40,327 nt of DNA. Origin: Thiobacillus sp. UBA3361 (lineage in GTDB: Bacteria; Pseudomonadota; Gammaproteobacteria; Burkholderiales; Thiobacillaceae). The position numbers and the translations under genes are program-made. Numbering within the stretch: the first letter of the stretch is position 1; the number at the start of each line of letters is the position of its first letter. This document shows positions 39,368-40,327 of this stretch, piece by piece. The stretch covers positions 1 to 40,327 of the forward strand of contig DEQR01000015.1 of NCBI GenBank assembly GCA_002360535.1, read 5' to 3'. The notes beneath the pieces were generated by a model. That model searched no databases. It saw nothing but the letters and a program-made list of their open reading frames with translations, and was not told where the DNA came from.

Positions 39368-40327
39368 ATGCGCCTGCTCTACACCCTGGCCTGGCTGCTG
39401 CTGCTGCCCTTCGCCTTCGCCTATCTGCTCTGGCGGTCACGCCGCCAGCCGGCCTATCGCGGCCATTGGCGCGAACGCCTGGGCTGGCCCCGGCCCTTGG
39501 GCGGACAGCCGCTCATCTGGGTGCACGCGGTCTCCGTGGGCGAAACCCGCGCCGCCGTCCCGCTGGTGCGGGCCCTGCTGCGGGAGCATCCCCACTGCCG
39601 GCTGCTGCTCACCCACGCCACCCCCACCGGCCGCGCGGCCGGCGCCGAGCTGTTCGGCGAGCGGGTCAGCCAGGCCTACCTGCCCTATGACCTGCCGCCG
39701 TTGACCGGGCTGTTTCTGGCGCGTACGCGGCCGTGCGCGGGCATCTTCCTGGAGACCGAGATCTGGCCCAACCTGTACGCCGCCTGCCGGCGCCGCAAGG
39801 TGCCGATCTTCCTGGTCAATGCCCGCATGTCGGCCCGTTCCGCCGCCGGCTATGCCCGCCTCGCGGGCCTTGTCCGGCCGGCGCTCCGGGCCTTGCACGG
39901 CATCGCCGCCCAGACCCCGGCCGACGCGGAACGCCTGCGGGCACTGGGTGCCCGCGAGGTGGCGATCACCGGCAACTTGAAGTTCGACCAGACCCCGCCG
40001 GCCGACACCGGCGCACGCGCCGCCGAACTGCGGCAGGCATGGGGCGGGCGTTTCGTCTGGCTGGCCGCCAGCACCCGCGAAGGGGAGGAGGAGAAGGTCC
40101 TGGATGCCCTGGCTGCCCTCGATCTCCCCCATCTGCTGCTGGTCATCGTGCCCCGCCACCCGCAGCGTTTCGACGCCGTGGCCCAATTGGTCGAGGCACG
40201 CGGCCTCGCCTGCGCGCGGCGCAGCGAACGGCGGCCGGTACCCGCCGCCACCCGCGTCTTCCTGGGCGACAGTATGGGCGAGCTGGCCGCCTATTACGCC
40301 GCCTGCGATCTGGCCTTCGTGGGTGGC
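39368..40327 (+). CDS. waaA: Kdo transferase (3-deoxy-D-manno-octulosonic acid transferase), 3' end outside window
   Basis: The first 320 codons are present. An N-terminal hydrophobic anchor (residues 3-23) is followed by the GT-B domain with WVHAVSVGETRAAVPLV, where Glu59 is the catalytic base of this GT30 family, PTGRAAG, and GIFLETEIWPNLYAACRRR (a family hallmark). The donor half shows TGNLKFDQ, LAASTREGEEE and RHPQRF. The enzyme adds Kdo from CMP-Kdo to lipid IVA in the inner membrane. Its presence confirms an LPS-bearing Gram-negative. It is transcribed away from the glycan operon. Confidence 0.95.
   Translation, partial: MRLLYTLAWLLLLPFAFAYLLWRSRRQPAYRGHWRERLGWPRPLGGQPLIWVHAVSVGETRAAVPLVRALLREHPHCRLLLTHATPTGRAAGAELFGERVSQAYLPYDLPPLTGLFLARTRPCAGIFLETEIWPNLYAACRRRKVPIFLVNARMSARSAAGYARLAGLVRPALRALHGIAAQTPADAERLRALGAREVAITGNLKFDQTPPADTGARAAELRQAWGGRFVWLAASTREGEEEKVLDALAALDLPHLLLVIVPRHPQRFDAVAQLVEARGLACARRSERRPVPAATRVFLGDSMGELAAYYAACDLAFVGG

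Noticed and set aside
1..40327. CRISPR arrays, tRNA or rRNA genes, integrases, insertion sequences
   Set aside because: No spaced direct repeats, cloverleaf-like sequences, conserved rRNA stretches or transposase motifs were seen on either strand by reading.

Overview
The window (40.3 kb, high G+C) comes from a Gram-negative bacterium, most likely a gamma- or betaproteobacterium. Evidence for this is a Kdo transferase (WaaA) gene, a type IV pilin behind a sigma-54 promoter, an AddA/RecB-type helicase-nuclease and a Wzx/Wzy-type surface-glycan locus. No tRNA, rRNA, CRISPR array, transposase or phage gene was recognised.

Layout. (1) 1-3077, minus strand: the 5' part of an AddA/RecB-like DNA repair helicase. 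(2) 3315-5839, plus strand: a type IV pilin with a clear -24/-12 promoter and a Rho-independent terminator, then a large Wzy_C/PglL-like membrane protein with TPR-like C terminus that may be a pilin oligosaccharyltransferase. (3) 5925-8046: a MidA-family methyltransferase and a divergent FAD oxidoreductase. (4) 39294 down to 7924, minus strand: 29 consecutive co-oriented genes, mostly joined by ATGA, GTGA or TGATG overlaps, apparently one very long surface-glycan operon. (5) 39368 to the end, plus strand: waaA, divergent from the operon.

Reading the operon in its direction of transcription: a UDP-glucuronate-4-epimerase-like enzyme and an O-antigen ligase-like protein come first. Next is a complete-looking nonulosonic acid set of the GDP-linked legionaminic acid type (LegB, LegC, LegG, LegI, a NeuD/PglD-like acyltransferase, a PtmE-like CBS-nucleotidyltransferase, LegF). 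Then comes a tightly overlapped cassette of unusual enzymes: a Gfo/Idh dehydrogenase, a class III aminotransferase, an omega-amidase-like nitrilase and a PtmA-like SDR. After that come the Wzx flippase, a mixed set of glycosyltransferases and methyltransferases with a GMD-like SDR, a Wzy-like polymerase, a DegT aminotransferase, an orphan pair of thiamine-diphosphate E1 alpha/beta subunits, and finally the initiating phosphoglycosyltransferase and a WbpM-like 4,6-dehydratase.

How they fit together (inference): WbpM-like and PglC-like proteins start a repeat unit on undecaprenyl phosphate with a 6-deoxy-HexNAc-type sugar. Glycosyltransferases extend it with a legionaminic-acid-like residue and amino, methylated and possibly two-carbon-branched sugars. 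Wzx flips it, Wzy polymerises it, and one of the ligase-family proteins attaches it to lipid A-core or perhaps to pilin.

The two most original points are the orphan E1 alpha/beta pair, which resembles known two-carbon sugar-branching enzymes rather than a central-metabolism complex, and the aminotransferase/omega-amidase pair in the legionaminic acid module, which suggests glutamine-driven amination giving an unusual nonulosonate or acyl group.
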